Shown: in pieces, positions 61,161-64,000 of the stretch
Layout: each line of letters starts with the position of its first letter
Position numbering within the stretch: the stretch's first letter is position 1
Origin: Phytohabitans maris
GTDB lineage: Bacteria; Actinomycetota; Actinomycetes; Mycobacteriales; Micromonosporaceae
Length of the DNA stretch: 64,000 nucleotides
Reading direction: 5' to 3'
Assembly (NCBI RefSeq): GCF_031085175.1
Contig: NZ_JAVHUY010000041.1
Location: 29,634-93,633 of the forward strand
The notes under the pieces: generated by a model
Told to the model about the DNA's origin: nothing
The model's input: the letters and a program-made list of their open reading frames with translations, nothing else
Databases searched by the model: none
Made by a program: the position numbers and the translations under genes

Positions 61161-61166
61161 TAGGGT
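61161..61166 (+). promoter_or_regulatory. Candidate -10 box for the methyltransferase
   Basis: TAGGGT (61161-61166) lies eight bases before the GTG at 61175 and overlaps the end of the alkB reading frame (stop 61158-61160). It is a weaker case than those at 51463 and 57070. Confidence 0.4.
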
Positions 61167-61174
61167 TCGTGCCC

Positions 61175-62062
61175 GTGCGTTCGCAATCGACCGAAAGCGC
61201 AACGACCGAGCATGTCAATCGCGTAGCGGACTACTACGACGCAAACACCCGGCGCTTCCTGCGCTTCGGCGAGAGCTCCAGCAACGACGCCATCCACCGT
61301 GGACTGTGGACGCCGGGCGTCACGAACCCGACCGAGGCCGCGGACGCCGTCAACCGCTTGGTGGTCGAGCGCCTGAGCGGCCAGGTGCCGGCCGGCGAGG
61401 GGCGAGTGCTCGATCTTGGCTGCGGTGTGGGCGCGACGGTGGTCCGGCTGGCTCGGGCGATGGACGCCCAGGTGACCGGCGTGACGATCAGCCGGGTGCA
61501 GGCCGAGATCGCCGAGAAGCGGCTGGCGGCCGAAGGGCTGGCCGATCGCTGTCAGGTCGTCCAGGGCGACTTCGCCCGGCTTCCCGCCGAGCCGCGCTAC
61601 CACGCGATGGTCGCCATCGAGTCGGTGGTACACGCGCCGTCGCTGGCGGAGCTGATCTCGTCGCTGGCCGCACGCCTGCTTCCGGGCGGCCGCCTGGTCC
61701 TGTGCGACGACTGGATGACCGGCAAGGATCGCGGGCTTCCGGCCCGCGAGCGCTGCCTGGGCCGGTTTCGCGCCGGCTGGCGCATCGGCAGCCTGCACAC
61801 CGTGGCGGAGTTCGCCGCCATGGGCGAGTCCGCGGGCCTGCGGCTGCTCGAAGACCTGGACCTCACCGCCTACCTGCGCCTGGGACGCCCGCGGGACCGG
61901 GCGATCGACCTGGTCCTGGCCGCTGCGGGCACGCTGCCCGGGCTGCGCGGCCGGCTGGTCGAGATGCCCTTCTGGGCCAACCTGATCGGTGGCTCGGCGT
62001 TGCAGGCGGGGCTGTCGCGGCGCTGGCTGGAGTACCGCCTGCTGGTGCTCGAACGGGTCTGA
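61175..62062 (+). CDS. Class I SAM-dependent methyltransferase (UbiE/small-molecule type)
   Basis: A 295-residue methyltransferase. Motif I is RVLDLGCGVGATVVRLA near residue 75, then GVTISRVQAEIAEKR and a post-I VVQGDFARLP. The N-terminal VADYYDANTRRFLRFG is typical of enzymes acting on isoprenoid or polyketide acceptors, such as tocopherol-type and geranyl-diphosphate methyltransferases. GTG at 61175 fits a leaderless mRNA; GTG at 61169 is the alternative. It follows alkB closely, yet a shared function is not evident. Confidence 0.88.
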   Translation: MRSQSTESATTEHVNRVADYYDANTRRFLRFGESSSNDAIHRGLWTPGVTNPTEAADAVNRLVVERLSGQVPAGEGRVLDLGCGVGATVVRLARAMDAQVTGVTISRVQAEIAEKRLAAEGLADRCQVVQGDFARLPAEPRYHAMVAIESVVHAPSLAELISSLAARLLPGGRLVLCDDWMTGKDRGLPARERCLGRFRAGWRIGSLHTVAEFAAMGESAGLRLLEDLDLTAYLRLGRPRDRAIDLVLAAAGTLPGLRGRLVEMPFWANLIGGSALQAGLSRRWLEYRLLVLERV

Positions 62063-62194
62063 CCCCCCGCCAGCCCGGCGCGCTCGGGCCGCCCGCCGCC
62101 GGGCACGCCACCGCCGGCCCCGCACGCCGTCGCGCCGGCCTTGGCCGGCCGGGCGCCGCCGCGCGGACCGGCGTGGAGATCGGCCCACGGCGGA

Positions 62195-62204
62195 GATCGT
62201 GGTA
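62195..62204. repeat. Left half of a family B palindrome, split by the IS
   Basis: GATCGTGGTA at 62195-62204 is an arm of family B. Its partner is not found before the IS begins at 62222; it should lie just past the right end of the window. Confidence 0.65.
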
Positions 62205-62221
62205 CGGACCGGCCCACGCAG

Positions 62222-64000
62222 GACTCTGCTGGCGAATTTGTGGCGTGTCTGCGGGTGCTGGTCTTGGTGCTGGTCCAGGATTGCGGGTCTGGTCTGGTGT
62301 CGATTGTGGATGGTGGCGTGGTGTCGCTGCGGCCTGGTGAGGATCGTGGGGTTCCGGAGCAGACCGCGCGGCTGGCTCGGGCTGCGTTCCGGCGGGGGAA
62401 TGTGTACCTGCGGATGCGTGATGAGCTGCGGGTTCGTTTTGATGATCGCGAGTTTGGGGAGTTGTTCGCGGTGCGGGGTCGGCCCGGGCTGTCGCCGGCG
62501 CGGCTGGCGTTGGTGTCGGTGTTGCAGTTCATGGAGAACCTGACCGATCGGCAGGCTGCTGACATGGTCCGGGGCCGGATCGACTGGAAGTACCTGCTCG
62601 GTCTGGAGTTGGACGATGCCGGGTTCGACGCCTCGGTGTTGAGTGAGTTCCGGTCCCGGCTGGTCGATGCGGACGCCGCCGAACGGTTGATCTTCGATCG
62701 GGTGTTGGGCATCCTGCGCGAGGCGGGCATGTTGGGCGGGGCCCGTCGTCAGCGCAGCGACTCGACGCATGTGCTGGCCGCGGTCCGGTCGTTGAACCGC
62801 CTGGAACTGGTTGGTGAGACGCTGCGGGCGGCGTTGGAGGCCCTCGCGGGGGTGGCCGGGCCGTGGTTGGCGGGCTGGGTGCCGACCGATTGGTATGAGC
62901 GGTACGGGCCCCGGATCGACCAGTGGCGGCTACCCAAGAGCGAGACCGAACGTGTCACCCTCACACAAACCATCGCCGAGGATGGATACACGCTGGCCGG
63001 AGCGTTGTCCCGGCCGGACGCGCCTGCCTGGGCGGCGGAACTGTCGGCCGTGCAGACCCTACGGACCGTGTGGATCCAGCAGTTCTACCGCGACGAGCGC
63101 GGGGCGCGGCTGCGTGAGCCGAAGGAGGACGGGTTAGCCCCCGCCGCCGACAGGATCGTCTCTGCGTATGACACCGACGCCCGGTACGGGATGAAACGCG
63201 GGCACGGTTGGGAGGGTTACAAGGTCCACCTCTGCGAGACCTGCACCGACGACCACCCGCACCTGATCACCGCCGTGCTGACCACCGCCGCCACCGTCTG
63301 CGACGTGCAGGTCACCGACCAGATCCACCAAGCCCAGGCGGCCCGGGACCTGACCCCGGACGAACATCTGGTCGACGCCGGCTACATCGACGCCGAACTA
63401 CTCATCACCGCCCGCCGTAACCACGGCATCACCCTGACCGGCCCGGTCCTGCCCGACGCCTCCTGGCAAGCCCACACCGACGGCGGCCACACCCTGCCCA
63501 CCTTCACCATCGACTGGGACCAGCAGCAGGCCACCTGCCCAGCCGGCGCCACCAGCATCAGCTGGAAACAACACCCCAGCCAACCCGGCAAGACCACCGT
63601 GCTGTTCTCCCGCACCGACTGCATGCCCTGCCCCGACCGGCCCAAATGCACCCGCAACACCTCAGGGGCGCGCAGCATCAGCCTCGCCCCCCGCGAACAA
63701 CAACAAGCCCTCACCCAAGCCCGCACCGACCAACAAACCACCACCTGGCAGCGCCGCTACGCCACCCGCGCCGGCGTCGAAGGCACCATCTCCCAAGCCG
63801 TCCGCGCCTACCGACTACGCCGAACCCGCTACACCGGACAACCCAAAACCCACCTAAACAGCCTCCTCACCGCCACCGCCATCAACATCGCCCGCGCCGA
63901 CGCCTGGATCACCGGCCACCCACTCCACCCAACCCGCCACAGCCGCTTCGCCCAACTCCAATACGACCTCGCCGCCTAACACCAATTCGCCAGCAGAGTC
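62222..64000 (+). mobile_element. IS1182-type insertion sequence, apparently complete
   Basis: The element is bounded by perfect 17-bp inverted repeats, GACTCTGCTGGCGAATT at 62222-62238 and its reverse complement at 63984-64000, with pairing continuing partly to 21 bp. The 1,779-bp length and single transposase gene suit IS1182. Its left end lies 17 bp past a family B half-palindrome. The right repeat ends on the last base, so target duplication cannot be checked. Confidence 0.9.
62321..63979 (+). CDS. IS1182-family transposase
   Basis: A 552-residue DDE transposase. The N-terminal DUF772-type domain reads RLALVSVLQFMENLTDRQAADMVRGRIDWKYLLGLELDDAGFDASVLSEFRSRL. The DDE core follows: Asp in SAYDTDARYGMKRG, Asp in DEHLVDAGYIDAELL and Glu in GVEGTISQAV. 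A Cys cluster (CMPCPDRPKCT) lies between the last two. GTG at 62321 (SLRPGEDRG...) gives the family N-terminus; GTGs at 62318 and 62297 are alternatives, and the open frame before the inverted repeat is excluded. No frameshift or stop is seen, so it may be active. Confidence 0.92.
   Translation: MSLRPGEDRGVPEQTARLARAAFRRGNVYLRMRDELRVRFDDREFGELFAVRGRPGLSPARLALVSVLQFMENLTDRQAADMVRGRIDWKYLLGLELDDAGFDASVLSEFRSRLVDADAAERLIFDRVLGILREAGMLGGARRQRSDSTHVLAAVRSLNRLELVGETLRAALEALAGVAGPWLAGWVPTDWYERYGPRIDQWRLPKSETERVTLTQTIAEDGYTLAGALSRPDAPAWAAELSAVQTLRTVWIQQFYRDERGARLREPKEDGLAPAADRIVSAYDTDARYGMKRGHGWEGYKVHLCETCTDDHPHLITAVLTTAATVCDVQVTDQIHQAQAARDLTPDEHLVDAGYIDAELLITARRNHGITLTGPVLPDASWQAHTDGGHTLPTFTIDWDQQQATCPAGATSISWKQHPSQPGKTTVLFSRTDCMPCPDRPKCTRNTSGARSISLAPREQQQALTQARTDQQTTTWQRRYATRAGVEGTISQAVRAYRLRRTRYTGQPKTHLNSLLTATAINIARADAWITGHPLHPTRHSRFAQLQYDLAA

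Noticed and set aside
62141..62320. N-terminal extension of the transposase frame
   Set aside because: It crosses the left inverted repeat and includes host DNA; GTG at 62321 restores the family N-terminus.

Overview
The window is very GC-rich, dense in overlapping ATGA/GTGA gene junctions, and starts many genes with GTG. It carries type VII secretion genes, lipoproteins with AAGGAG-type ribosome binding sites, and leaderless TAGNNT-N6-GTG promoters. All of this fits a soil actinomycete. The heavy use of GTAC-containing codons and the gene mix suggest Micromonosporaceae, but no rRNA or marker gene is present to prove it. No tRNA, rRNA or CRISPR array was seen.

Layout. 1-7.8 kb is one end of a type VII (ESX-like) secretion locus: a left-truncated EccC ATPase, converging on a mycosin protease and a proline-rich protein whose C-terminus looks like an ADP-ribosyltransferase fold. 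8-22 kb is accessory metabolism: an animal-type haem peroxidase, a dead cupin gene, an AraC/SDR pair, a TetR/methyltransferase pair, a BBE-type flavoenzyme, a macrolide-type glycosyltransferase, a slipin, a small gene graveyard at 17.8-18.2 kb, and a copper/haem group (CopC, PCuAC, DyP peroxidase).

22.1-34.9 kb is a large catabolic locus. A 10-gene minus-strand operon encodes an ABC sugar importer without an ATPase, an SIS protein, a TIM-barrel epimerase, an FGGY kinase, an M20 hydrolase, an IclR regulator, a threonine-synthase-like PLP enzyme and a Gfo/Idh dehydrogenase. A divergent trio (HutC/DasR-type GntR, RidA, MBL hydrolase) stands opposite, with a DasR-like GGTCTAGACC operator between. 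I infer import and dismantling of an amino-sugar or sugar-amino acid conjugate.

35-42.3 kb is a second catabolic locus: GalC- and GalB-like enzymes (4-carboxy-4-hydroxy-2-oxoadipate aldolase and 4-oxalomesaconate hydratase), a DUF1932 dehydrogenase, a DUF6282 hydrolase, an FCD-type GntR regulator and a complete NitT/TauT-type ABC importer. No ring-cleavage dioxygenase is visible.

42.8-50 kb holds a 1,489-residue secreted beta-galactosidase, a membrane protein, a CueP copper lipoprotein, a truncated flavodoxin, a cupin and a possible small peptide gene. 50.6-62 kb is more core-like: a CPBP protease, a NarL-type two-component system, PrsW, SerA coupled to a D-2-hydroxyglutarate dehydrogenase-like flavoenzyme, HEAT and TPR proteins, an AlkB-type alkane hydroxylase and a methyltransferase. 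An intact IS1182-type element (62222-64000) closes the window, its right terminal repeat ending on the last base.

The intergenic DNA is unusually structured. Family A is a 54-60 bp palindrome with four copies. Family B is a roughly 48-bp palindrome with five copies plus one half interrupted by the IS. A 486-bp MITE-like element has 43-bp inverted ends and contains a family B palindrome; a decayed copy contains three. A three-way hairpin covers the mycosin stop codon.
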